From Pseudomonadota bacterium (lineage in GTDB: Bacteria > Pseudomonadota > Gammaproteobacteria > Burkholderiales > Burkholderiaceae_C), in assembly GCA_021808445.1 (NCBI GenBank), contig JAKBBP010000011.1, positions 38,831-79,020 on the forward strand: a stretch of DNA of 40,190 bases. The letters are read 5' to 3'. A program made the position numbers and the translations under genes. The notes beneath the pieces are model-generated. The model did no database searches. It was not told the origin of the DNA and was given only the letters and a program-made list of their open reading frames with translations. Shown piece by piece: positions 10,324-17,609 of the stretch (within the stretch, counting starts at the first letter, position 1; every line of letters starts with the position of its first letter).

Positions 10324-10830
10324 ATGAAATCCCCTCGCCCCCTGTGGAACCCCTACGTCGCCGGCGTGGTGCTGGGCTCCGCACTGCTCGCCACCTTCCT
10401 GGTCACGGGCAACGGCTACGGCGTCACCGGTGCCACGACCCTGGCCACCGCCGCCGCGGCCGGACACATCGCCGCCGACACGGTCGCCCCCGGCATGTAC
10501 CTGCATGGCCTGTTCCAGGCCGGGTTGAACCACTGGATCAGCTGGGAGGTGCTCGGCCTGGCCATTGGCGCGCTGGCGGGAAGCCTGCTGGCGGGTCGCT
10601 TTCGCTGGGAACTCGACGGACCTGCGCGCGCGGCGCGCGGCCTGCGCCTGGTGCTGGCCCTGGTCGGCGGTGCCGCCTCCGGCTTCGGGGCGCGTCTCGC
10701 GCTGGGCTGCACCAGCGGCATGGGACTGTCGGGAGGCGCCACCCTGGCTGCCGCCGGCTTCCTGTTCCTGATCGGATTCTTCGTTGCCGGCATCGCGTTC
10801 GGGCAACTCACCAAGGGGCTGTGGAAATGA
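10324..10830 (+). CDS. YeeE/YedE family sulfur-compound transporter, N-terminal half
   Basis: Integral inner-membrane protein of the Sulf_transp family (PF04143, formerly DUF395). The 168 residues form about four hydrophobic helices. The family signature GARLALGCTSGMGLSGG near residues 122-138 includes Cys129. Members such as TsuA import thiosulfate through relays of conserved cysteines, and other members are linked to selenium or sulfur trafficking. TsuA is one long chain; here the fold is split over two genes joined by an ATGA overlap, so a two-subunit permease is likely. Divergence from sqr supports a sulfur substrate. The substrate itself is not shown by sequence. Confidence 0.88.
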   Translation: MKSPRPLWNPYVAGVVLGSALLATFLVTGNGYGVTGATTLATAAAAGHIAADTVAPGMYLHGLFQAGLNHWISWEVLGLAIGALAGSLLAGRFRWELDGPARAARGLRLVLALVGGAASGFGARLALGCTSGMGLSGGATLAAAGFLFLIGFFVAGIAFGQLTKGLWK

Positions 10831-11399
10831 GTTTTCCTCTGGGGTATACCGGCCCTGTCTCGGGTATCGTACTGGGCACCGTATTTGGCTACGTTCTGGA
10901 GAACGCCGGCTTCGGCAGCGGCTGCAAGCTGACCGCGCAACTGCGCTTCCAGGACTGGGCGGTGTTCAAGGTCATGTTCACCGCCATCGTGGTGGCCTCG
11001 GGCGGGCTGTACCTGCTGCAGGGGCTGGGACTGGTGAACGTGAGCAATGATCTGTTCGTACCCTCGGTGTTCCTCTGGGGAAGCTCCCTGGGCGGAGTGC
11101 TCATCGGCGCGGGCATGGCCATCGGAGGCTACTGCCCCGGAACCTCGCTCGTGGCCTTTTGCTCCGGGCGCGTGGACGGGCTGGTGTTCCTGCTGGGCAT
11201 CGCGCTGGGCACGCTGGGTTTCAACGCGGGATTCGAATCCATCAAGACCTGGGCCTGGAAGCAGGTCGGCCCCGACTCGCTGACCCTGCCGCAACTCCTG
11301 CACCTGCCCGCCTGGGCGGTGTGGGCCCTGCTGCTCGCGGTGCTGGTGGTGGTGGGCTACCTCACGCGCGACGTGGGCTCGCGCCCGAAGGCGGCTTGA
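10827..11399 (+). CDS. YeeE/YedE family sulfur-compound transporter, C-terminal half
   Basis: Second half of the split permease, 190 residues with five or so hydrophobic helices. Conserved family cysteines are Cys33 (GFGSGCKLTAQ), Cys103 (GGYCPGTSL) and Cys112 (FCSGR), which in TsuA-type proteins hand thiosulfate across the membrane. The ATG at 10827 overlaps the stop of the previous gene by 4 bases, so the two are translationally coupled and presumably made in equal amounts. The protein starts with a family-typical helix, LGYTGPVSGIVLGTVFGYVL. About 170 bases of non-coding DNA follow before the NPCAP gene. Confidence 0.88.
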   Translation: MSFPLGYTGPVSGIVLGTVFGYVLENAGFGSGCKLTAQLRFQDWAVFKVMFTAIVVASGGLYLLQGLGLVNVSNDLFVPSVFLWGSSLGGVLIGAGMAIGGYCPGTSLVAFCSGRVDGLVFLLGIALGTLGFNAGFESIKTWAWKQVGPDSLTLPQLLHLPAWAVWALLLAVLVVVGYLTRDVGSRPKAA

Positions 11400-11572
11400 T
11401 CCGGCGCAAAAACCTCGCGCCCCGTCCCTGCACGCGCACGCGCCCGGCACTACGATGATCCGCTTTGCGTCGCTCGATGCAGCTGCGCGCGCAAGCTCGC
11501 GAATCGCCGCCACGGGCAGGCTCGGCGCGCCCGGCATGTATTTCACAGACCCCCTTCCGAAGGAGACCGAAC

Positions 11573-11839
11573 ATGGCCCAATCGCGGATCAAGTCCCGCA
11601 TCAAACTGTCCCACGCCCTGCCCGTGCTGGCGCTGGCCACGGCGGCGGTCGCGCCCATGCCCCAGGCCCTGCGTGCCGTGTCGCCGACCGCGGTGGCGCA
11701 GGCCTCGGCCAACCCCTGCGCCCCGGGCAACCCCTGTGCGCCGGGCACGAGCAAGAAAAAGGCCAAGGCCGGCAATCCCTGCGCGCCGTCCTCCGGCAAG
11801 TCCGGGAAGAAGTCGTCCAACCCCTGCGCGCCGAGCTGA
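11573..11839 (+). CDS. exported NPCAP-repeat cysteine-rich small protein
   Basis: I recognise no named family. The 88-residue product begins with a basic stretch (RIKSRIK) and a hydrophobic core at about 15-28, then an Ala-rich region with possible signal peptidase sites at AQA (residue 44) or ASA (46). Cleavage after ASA would leave about 42 residues starting directly with NPCAPG. That part carries four NPCAP repeats at 47-51, 53-57, 68-72 and 83-87, each with one Cys (49, 55, 70, 85), separated by Lys/Ser/Gly linkers. The start is well supported by AAGGAGA. No aromatic residues occur, and the mature part looks unstructured. Place in the sulfur island suggests a periplasmic thiol carrier or metal/sulfane-sulfur binder, which is inference only. 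Confidence 0.75.
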   Translation: MAQSRIKSRIKLSHALPVLALATAAVAPMPQALRAVSPTAVAQASANPCAPGNPCAPGTSKKKAKAGNPCAPSSGKSGKKSSNPCAPS

Positions 11840-11889
11840 TCGCGCCGGAACGCATCGCGCCGATCGCGCCAGCCTTCGGCCCTCGCACC

Positions 11890-12570
11890 GTGAGCACCCG
11901 GACCGCAGTGCCGCGCGAGCTCGTGCTCGACGCACTGCGCCGGGCGCCGCGCCGACCGCTGGAGTCGGCGCTCGAGCTCACGCTGGACCATCTGCGCTCC
12001 AGCGCGCGCAGCGGCCGCGGCGTGCTGGCGGACCTTCTCGGACGCGCCGAGGCCTTCGCCGAATGGGAGCATTACCCGCCGCGCGACGCGCTGGACCCGC
12101 GCAGCGGCTACCGCTTCTACTACCACGCCCACGACGCCCGGCAGCGAGCCCGCGACGAACACGGGCATTTCCACCTTTTCGCGCCGCGCCGCGTCGGTGA
12201 ACCCGAGCATGTGCACCTCTTCGGCCTGTCGGTCGACGCGAGGGGCATGCCGCTGCGCGTGTTCACCACCAATCGCTGGGTGACCGCCGAGCACTGGCAG
12301 GACGCCGCATGGACCCTGCGCGCCCTGCGTCGACTCGACCTCTCGGGGGCTCGCCCGCGCCGCGTGGCCTCCTGGCTGCAAGGCATGGCCTGCCTGTTCG
12401 CGCCGCAGATCCAGACCATGGTGCTCGAACGCGATCGACGCATTTCGCAACGCGCGCGGCAGCGCCCGCTGGAGCGGGTGCTCGAGGACCGGCGCAGCCA
12501 TATCGTCAGCCAGTGCAGCGTGGACCTGGCACGGCAGTTCGAATTCCTGAAGGCCGCGGGCATCGCCTGA
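11890..12570 (+). CDS. DUF6969-like His-rich protein of unknown function
   Basis: I believe this belongs to the family listed as DUF6969, recalled from its pattern WEHYP, then YYHAH, then EHGHFHLF; no function is known to me. The 226-residue soluble protein has no signal peptide. WEHYP lies at 59-63, HAH at 79-81, EHGHFH at 90-95 and EHVHLF at about 106-111, so seven or more His sit within 50 residues and may bind a metal. A Trp/Leu-rich helical half follows. The start is uncertain: GTG at 11890 leaves 50 bases after the NPCAP gene but has no clear ribosome site, and GTG at 11908 is an alternative. It is probably co-transcribed with the NPCAP gene. Confidence 0.72.
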   Translation: MSTRTAVPRELVLDALRRAPRRPLESALELTLDHLRSSARSGRGVLADLLGRAEAFAEWEHYPPRDALDPRSGYRFYYHAHDARQRARDEHGHFHLFAPRRVGEPEHVHLFGLSVDARGMPLRVFTTNRWVTAEHWQDAAWTLRALRRLDLSGARPRRVASWLQGMACLFAPQIQTMVLERDRRISQRARQRPLERVLEDRRSHIVSQCSVDLARQFEFLKAAGIA

Positions 12571-12622
12571 AGACGCCCGGCCGAGCACCGATCACGCTTG
12601 TTGTACAACCCGGAGGAGAACC

Positions 12623-13609
12623 ATGAAGACTCTGAAGTACCTGCTGGCTGCCGGCTTCGTCGGCGCCTGTGCGCAACTGGCCTCGGCGGCCACGCTACCC
12701 GGTCCGCTGGTCACGCCCCAGTGGCTGCACCAGCATCGCTCCGAGGTGACCATCGTCGACATCCGCGACGACATGGACACCCTGACCCGCGCCCCGAAGT
12801 TCGAGACGGACAAGAAGACCGGCGCGAAGAAGCTGCTGGCCACCGGCGGCCACCTGGAGGGCGCGCTGTCGGTGGACTTCGGCAAGATCCGCCAGAACAA
12901 GGAAATCGACGGCAAGAAGATCGTGGCCCAGTTGCCCAGCGCGGAGTACTTCACCAAGGTGATGGACGAAGCCGGGCTGGACAAGGGCAAGCCCATCGTG
13001 ATCGTTCCCACCGGCGCGACCGTGGACACGATGGACATGGCCACGCGCCTGTACTTCCAGCTGCGCTACTTTGGCGAGCCGGAAGGCCAGGTGGCGATTC
13101 TCAACGGGGGCGTCAATGCCTGGCTGCAGGACGGACTGCCGGTGAGCACCGCCAAGATCGCCGCGCACAAGGGTGACTGGGCTGCCACGGGCGAGGACAA
13201 GGACATCCTGGCCACGCTGGAGCAGGTCAAGGAAGGCCTCCGCAGCGGCGCCAACCAGTTCGTCGATGCGCGCCCCACGCCGCAGTTCCTGGGCATCGTG
13301 GTCAAGCGCCCGGTCGACGCCTCGGGCGGCCACCTGCCCGGCGCGCGCTCTTTCCCCACCGACGCCATCGTCAAGCCGGTGGGGGCCGCGCATGAGTTCA
13401 TGAACGCCTCCGACTACCGCAAGATCTACGCCGAGTACGGAATCCAGCCTGGCGCCGCGACCGTGACCTACTGCAATACCGGGCACCTGGCCTCGGGCGC
13501 CTGGTTCGTGGACCATGAGATCCTGGGCAACTCCAAGACCCGCCTCTACACCGGTTCCATGACCGAGTGGACCAACCTGGGCAACCCGACGGTGGGCCTG
13601 CCGGACTGA
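12623..13609 (+). CDS. exported two-domain rhodanese (thiosulfate sulfurtransferase)
   Basis: Two rhodanese domains behind an export signal. The catalytic Cys lies only in the second domain at about residue 284 (TYCNTGHLAS); the matching loop of the first domain reads VPTGATVDT and lacks Cys, as is usual for tandem rhodaneses. The N-terminus MKTLKYLLAAGFVGACAQLASA is split between a signal peptide cut after ASA (residue 22) and a possible lipoprotein site at Cys16, so the protein is periplasmic, free or anchored. It likely moves sulfane sulfur from thiosulfate or polysulfide made by SQR to an acceptor. The start has GGAGGAGAA upstream. A strong terminator follows. Confidence 0.9.
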   Translation: MKTLKYLLAAGFVGACAQLASAATLPGPLVTPQWLHQHRSEVTIVDIRDDMDTLTRAPKFETDKKTGAKKLLATGGHLEGALSVDFGKIRQNKEIDGKKIVAQLPSAEYFTKVMDEAGLDKGKPIVIVPTGATVDTMDMATRLYFQLRYFGEPEGQVAILNGGVNAWLQDGLPVSTAKIAAHKGDWAATGEDKDILATLEQVKEGLRSGANQFVDARPTPQFLGIVVKRPVDASGGHLPGARSFPTDAIVKPVGAAHEFMNASDYRKIYAEYGIQPGAATVTYCNTGHLASGAWFVDHEILGNSKTRLYTGSMTEWTNLGNPTVGLPD

Positions 13610-13631
13610 AGGCTCGACGCTCGGTGATCAC

Positions 13632-13654
13632 GGGGCGCCACGGGCGCCCCTTTT
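13632..13654 (+). terminator. rho-independent terminator after the rhodanese gene
   Basis: A perfect 8-base GC stem (GGGGCGCC / GGCGCCCC) with a 3-base loop is followed by TTTT, 23 bases after the stop. It ends the sulfur island and also lies between convergent rhodanese and murB. Confidence 0.85.
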
Positions 13655-13688
13655 GGTTCCCGGCGCCGAGGAGCGCGCCGGGCGCGGC

Positions 13689-14711
13689 TCAGACCACCAC
13701 GGGCTCGTACTCCAGCTCGATGCCGAAGCGCTCGCGCACCGATTCGCGCACGCTCTCGGCCAGGCGCAGCACCTCGGCTCCGCTGGCCCCTCCGCGGTTC
13801 ACCAGCACCAGGGCGTGACGCTCGTCCACCGCGGCGGCACCGACCTTGCGCCCCTTGCAGCCGCAGGCGTCGATCATCCAGGCAGCGGCGAGCTTGTACG
13901 TGCCGTCATCCAGGGGATAGCTGACGATTTCCGGGAACTCCTCCAGGATTTCGTTGCGAATGCTGCGATTGACCACCGGGTTCTTGAAAAAACTGCCTGC
14001 ATTGCCCAGGCGCGCGGGGTCCGGCAGCTTGGCACGCCGGATCGCGCAGACGGCGTCGAAGACCTCGCGTGGCGAGGGCTCGGCGATTCCCGCGCGCTCC
14101 AGGTGTCGCTGCAGCTCGGCATAGCCCAACTGGGGGCGCCAGGGCTTGGGCAGGCGCAGGCGCACCCGCGTGATCACCGACTTGCCCGCCAGGGCCTGCT
14201 TGAACAGCGAGTCGCGATAGCCGAATCGGCAGGCTCCACGCTCCAGGGTCACGGCGCGCCCGGTGGTCAGGTCGACCAGATCCAGGGATTCGAAGCGTTC
14301 AGCCAGCTCCATGCCGTAGGCGCCGATGTTCTGCACCGGGGCCGCGCCCACCGTTCCCGGGATCAGCGCGAGGTTCTCCAGCCCGGGATGTCCCTGCTCC
14401 AGGCTCCATTGCACCAGTTCGTGCCAGCCCACCCCGGCACCCGCCTCGATCACGGTGGATGCGGCGTCGTCATGCAGCACGCGCATGCCCCCGATTTCCA
14501 CCTTCAGCACCAATCCAGGCGGGTCCTGGGTGAGCAGGAGATTGCTGCCGCCCCCCAGCACCAGCTTGGGCAGGCGGCCCAGCTGGGGATGGTCCACCAC
14601 CATGTGCACCTGCCGCGCATCGGCGATGCGCACCAGGCTTGCTGCCCGCGCGCCGACCCCGAAGGTGTTCAGCTCGCGCAATTCGACATCGTGTTCGATC
14701 GCCAGATCCAT
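13689..14711 (-). CDS. murB: UDP-N-acetylenolpyruvoylglucosamine reductase
   Basis: FAD enzyme that reduces UDP-GlcNAc-enolpyruvate to UDP-MurNAc with NADPH, the second committed step of peptidoglycan synthesis, in the cytoplasm. The 340-residue length and order match the E. coli (type I) enzyme. Visible are NTFGVGARA, the FAD loop LGGGSNLLL, IPGTVGAAPVQNIGAYG, the catalytic Arg in FGYRDSLFK, the proton-donor Ser in NAGSFFKNP and the C-terminal Glu region ELEYEPVVV. The ATG at 14711 is preferred to the open frame from 14744 because conserved sequence begins at MDLAIEHDVELRELNTFG. It is divergent from yajQ across about 80 bases. Confidence 0.95.
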   Translation of the reverse strand: MDLAIEHDVELRELNTFGVGARAASLVRIADARQVHMVVDHPQLGRLPKLVLGGGSNLLLTQDPPGLVLKVEIGGMRVLHDDAASTVIEAGAGVGWHELVQWSLEQGHPGLENLALIPGTVGAAPVQNIGAYGMELAERFESLDLVDLTTGRAVTLERGACRFGYRDSLFKQALAGKSVITRVRLRLPKPWRPQLGYAELQRHLERAGIAEPSPREVFDAVCAIRRAKLPDPARLGNAGSFFKNPVVNRSIRNEILEEFPEIVSYPLDDGTYKLAAAWMIDACGCKGRKVGAAAVDERHALVLVNRGGASGAEVLRLAESVRESVRERFGIELEYEPVVV

Positions 14712-14716
14712 ACAAT
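14711..14716 (+). promoter_or_regulatory. candidate -10 element for yajQ
   Basis: TACAAT on the plus strand lies at the very start of murB and about 80 bases before yajQ. Consensus match is 5 of 6; no convincing -35. Confidence 0.3.
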
Positions 14717-14794
14717 TTCCCAGTGCGGCCCTTCGGCCCGCCAAGCTCCATTATTCCCCGTCACCGCGGACGCCCCGTGGCTCCGCCAAAGCCC

Positions 14795-15280
14795 ATGCCA
14801 TCCTTCGACGCCGTCCTCGAACCCGACCTGATCGAAATCCGCAACGCCGTGGATCAGACCGCCAAGGAAGTCGCCAACCGCTTCGACTTCAAGGGCAGCT
14901 CGGCGAAGATCGAACTCGCCGACAAGACCATCACCGCCTGGGCCGACAGCGAGTTCCAGCTCGGCCAGCTGCGCGACGTGCTGTTGGCCAAGATGGCCAA
15001 GCGCAATGTCGACGTGCGCTTTCTCGAGCATGGCAAGCCCCAGCCGGCCGGCGGGGACAAGTTCAAGCAGGTGTTCACCGTTCGCTCGGGCATCCCGCAG
15101 GATCTGGCCAAACGCATCACCGGCGCGATCAAGGAATCGCGCATGAAACTGCAGGCCTCCATCCAGGGCGACACCGTGCGGGTCACGGGCGGCAAGCGCG
15201 ACGACCTGCAGGCGGCCATCACGCTGCTGCGCAAGCAGATCGACGACACGCCGCTGTCCTTCCAGAATTTCCGCGATTGA
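14795..15280 (+). CDS. yajQ: YajQ family nucleotide-binding protein
   Basis: A 161-residue protein of two ferredoxin-like domains, almost the length of E. coli YajQ (163). It begins with the family signature MPSFDAVLEPDLIEIRNAVD and has EVANRFDFKGSSAKIE, FKQVFTVRSGIPQDLAKRI and the closing PLSFQNFRD. Family members bind nucleotides or RNA, and one in Xanthomonas binds cyclic di-GMP and acts with a transcription factor. Its role here is unknown. It is divergent from murB and convergent with plsY. Confidence 0.94.
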   Translation: MPSFDAVLEPDLIEIRNAVDQTAKEVANRFDFKGSSAKIELADKTITAWADSEFQLGQLRDVLLAKMAKRNVDVRFLEHGKPQPAGGDKFKQVFTVRSGIPQDLAKRITGAIKESRMKLQASIQGDTVRVTGGKRDDLQAAITLLRKQIDDTPLSFQNFRD

Positions 15281-15338
15281 GCCCCGGGCGGCGGCAGCGG
15301 CTCGCGGGCTGGCTGCCCTGCGGGGCTGCCCCGAAGGA

Positions 15339-16007
15339 TCAGCGCGGGGGCTTGCGCGCCCCGCCCGCGGCCTTCGCCTTCGATCCGATGCGGCTTTCCT
15401 CGCCCCGCAGCAGCTTGCGGATGTTGTGCTGGTGGCGCCAGATCACCAGCAGCGAGATGGCCCCCAGCGCGAGCACCAGGGAAGGCTGCAGGCGCCAGAC
15501 CAGTTTCTGGCCGAGCAGCGCGTAGAACGGGGCGAACACCGCCGCGGCCAGGGCGGCCAGCGAGGAATAGCGGAAGAACACGGCCACGATCAGCCACGTG
15601 AGCACGCTGGCAAGGCCCAGCCAGGGGTTGGCCGCCAGCAGCACGCCGGCCGCGGTGGCCACGCCCTTGCCCCCACGGAATCGGAGGAACAGCGGCCACA
15701 TGTGTCCGAGCACCACGGCCAGCGCCACCAGCGGCACGGCCGCGGCCTCCAGCCAGCCGGCCTGCGCCGCGCGCTGCGCCAGCCACACGGCCAGCCAGCC
15801 CTTGCCCCCGTCCAGCAGCAGGGTCAGGGCCGCGGCGGCCTTGCTGCCCGAGCGCAGCACGTTGGTGGCTCCGGGGTTGCCGGAGCCATAGCTGCGCGGA
15901 TCGGCCAGGCCCATGGCGCGGCTGACCAGCACCGCGAATGGCAGGGAGCCGAGCAGGTAGGCCAGCGCCGCGGCAAGCAGTGCATCCATCATCGAGACAG
16001 GTTCCAT
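15339..16007 (-). CDS. plsY: acyl-phosphate:glycerol-3-phosphate acyltransferase
   Basis: Inner-membrane enzyme that moves an acyl group from acyl-phosphate to glycerol-3-phosphate, the first step in phospholipid synthesis. The 222-residue protein has about five membrane segments and the three family motifs: [22 protein letters not shown] and a region around [14 protein letters not shown] basic tail ([14 protein letters not shown]) follows. Start choice is uncertain: ATG codons at 16007, 15992 and 15989 are all in frame, none with a clear ribosome site. TAGAAT at 16016-16021 on this strand could be a -10 and would favour the shorter forms. It is divergent from the PHP gene. Confidence 0.92.
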   Translation of the reverse strand: MEPVSMMDALLAAALAYLLGSLPFAVLVSRAMGLADPRSYGSGNPGATNVLRSGSKAAAALTLLLDGGKGWLAVWLAQRAAQAGWLEAAAVPLVALAVVLGHMWPLFLRFRGGKGVATAAGVLLAANPWLGLASVLTWLIVAVFFRYSSLAALAAAVFAPFYALLGQKLVWRLQPSLVLALGAISLLVIWRHQHNIRKLLRGEESRIGSKAKAAGGARKPPR

Positions 16008-16055
16008 CGCCGCGGATTCTAGTGTCGCCCCGGGCAGCTTTCGGCAGCGAAGCCC

Positions 16056-16061
16056 TAAAAT
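16056..16061 (+). promoter_or_regulatory. candidate -10 placing the rnm start at the first base of the mRNA
   Basis: TAAAAT is followed by six bases and then the ATG at 16068, so a transcript started at normal spacing would be leaderless. No SD-like sequence precedes the ATG. A facing TAGAAT for plsY lies at 16016-16021 on the other strand. Confidence 0.4.
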
Positions 16062-16067
16062 GCGGGA

Positions 16068-16913
16068 ATGTCCGATTCGCTCAATGCCGACCTGCACTGC
16101 CATTCCCTGGTTTCCGACGGAACCCTGGCCCCGGCCGTGCTGGCGCGTCGCGCTCGCGACAACGGCGTGCGGCTGTGGGCGCTGACCGACCACGACGAAC
16201 TCGGCGGCCTCGCGGAAGCCGCGCAGGCCTGCGCGGAGATCGGGCTGGATTTCGTCAACGGCGTGGAGGTCTCGGTCTCGGTGAACGACCAGACGGTGCA
16301 CGTGGTGGGCCTGGGAGTCGACCCCGCCCACGAAGGGCTGCGCGCCCGGCTTCGCGCCATGTCCGAGGGGCGCGACGCCCGCGCCCATCGCATCGCCGAG
16401 GCCCTGCGCGAGCACACGGGAGTGGAAGACGCCTATGCGGGCGCCAGCCGCCTGGCCGGCAACCCGGCGCTGATCTCGCGTACCCATTTCGCCCGTCACC
16501 TGGTCGAGCGCGGCGTATGCTCGAACACCGGCGAGGTGTTCTCGCGCTTTCTCACCCCCGGCAAGCCCGGCTACGTGGAGCATGCGTGGGCCACGCTCGA
16601 GCAGGCACTGGGCTGGATCCAGGACGCCGGGGGCCTGGCGGTGCTGGCCCATCCGGGGCGCTACCGATTCACGCCGCAGCGTGAACGCGAGCTGCTGGCG
16701 CGCTTCGTGGAACTCGGCGGTGCCGGCATCGAAGTGATCACAGGCAGCCACAGTGCATCCGACTGGCGCAAGTACGCCGCCTTGGCGCGCGAGTTCGGGC
16801 TTCGCGCGTCGCGCGGCTCGGACTTCCACTGTCCGCGCGAGAGCCGCTGCGACCTGGGGCGCCTGCCGGAGCTTCCCCAGGGCCTGCGCCCCATCTGGGA
16901 ACTCCTGCACTGA
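16068..16913 (+). CDS. rnm: PHP-domain phosphoesterase, RNase AM / 3',5'-nucleoside bisphosphate phosphatase
   Basis: Metal-dependent PHP-fold enzyme of the YciV/TrpH group. In E. coli this is RNase AM, which trims RNA 5' ends and can remove the 3'-phosphate of 3',5'-bisphosphates. The 281-residue protein shows the metal ligands in order: [11 protein letters not shown] at 8-18, LTDHDE at 39-44, GVEVSV, the interior VLAHPGRY and the last motif SDFHCP. It heads a plus-strand run with yciO, an M50 protease, pagL and trpS. In E. coli the yciV-yciO neighbours likewise sit next to trp genes. Confidence 0.9.
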   Translation: MSDSLNADLHCHSLVSDGTLAPAVLARRARDNGVRLWALTDHDELGGLAEAAQACAEIGLDFVNGVEVSVSVNDQTVHVVGLGVDPAHEGLRARLRAMSEGRDARAHRIAEALREHTGVEDAYAGASRLAGNPALISRTHFARHLVERGVCSNTGEVFSRFLTPGKPGYVEHAWATLEQALGWIQDAGGLAVLAHPGRYRFTPQRERELLARFVELGGAGIEVITGSHSASDWRKYAALAREFGLRASRGSDFHCPRESRCDLGRLPELPQGLRPIWELLH

Positions 16914-16945
16914 ACGGCCCGCGCCGTCCCAGCGAATCCTCGCCC

Positions 16946-17581
16946 ATGGCCCAGTACTTCAGCCTGCACCCCGACAATCCGCAACAGCGCCTGATCAAGC
17001 AAGCCTGCGCGATTCTGCACGCAGGCGGCGTCGCCGCCATTCCCACCGACTCCTCCTACGCGCTGGCCTGCCATCTCGACGACAAGGCGGCGGCCGAGCG
17101 CCTGCGACGCATACGCCAGGTCGATGCGAAGCATCACCTGACCCTGCTGTGCAGCGACCTGTCGGAACTGGGAACCTACGCGGTGGTCGACAATCGTCAG
17201 TTCCGTCTGCTGCGTGCGGCCACGCCCGGACCCTACACCTTCATCCTGGAGGCCACCCGTGAAGTGCCACGCAGGGTCTCCCATCCCTCGCGCAAGACCA
17301 TCGGGGTGCGGGTTCCCGACCATGCGGTGGCGCGCGCGCTGCTGGTCGAACTGGGACAGCCCCTGCTGGCCACCACCCTGATCCTGCCGGGGGACGTGGA
17401 CCCCCTGAACGAAGCATCGGAAATCCGCGCCCGCCTGGAAAAACAGATCGACCTGGTGCTCGACGCCGGCCCCTGCCCGCTCCAGCCGACCACCGTCATC
17501 GACCTCAGTGGCGCCAGCCCCGAGGTGCTGCGCCAGGGTCGTGGCGACGTCGCGTCGCTCGGACTGGACCAGCCGGACTGA
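16946..17581 (+). CDS. yciO: YciO family protein (Sua5/YciO/YrdC fold)
   Basis: A 211-residue protein of the dsRNA-binding fold shared with the threonylcarbamoyl-AMP synthases that help make t6A in tRNA. It starts [17 protein letters not shown], typical of YciO, and has the nucleotide-binding signature [26 protein letters not shown] and TIGVRVPDH. Whether YciO itself makes the t6A intermediate has been debated, so the function is left open. It starts 32 bases after rnm and is followed 28 bases later by the M50 gene, consistent with one operon. Confidence 0.9.
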   Translation: MAQYFSLHPDNPQQRLIKQACAILHAGGVAAIPTDSSYALACHLDDKAAAERLRRIRQVDAKHHLTLLCSDLSELGTYAVVDNRQFRLLRAATPGPYTFILEATREVPRRVSHPSRKTIGVRVPDHAVARALLVELGQPLLATTLILPGDVDPLNEASEIRARLEKQIDLVLDAGPCPLQPTTVIDLSGASPEVLRQGRGDVASLGLDQPD

Positions 17582-17609
17582 AGCCGCCGGCGCCACCAAC
17601 CCCCACACC

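Noticed and set aside
10324..11399. The permease pair as one gene broken by a frameshift
   Set aside because: The ATGA overlap, a natural start of the second protein and intact Cys motifs in both fit a genuine two-gene form.
11573..11839. NPCAP protein as a bufferin-type metal-binding peptide
   Set aside because: Bufferins have different Cys spacing and travel with DUF692 (MNIO) and DUF2063 genes, none of which are here.
12623..13609. First rhodanese domain as a damaged active domain
   Set aside because: Loss of Cys in the N-terminal domain is normal in tandem-domain sulfurtransferases.
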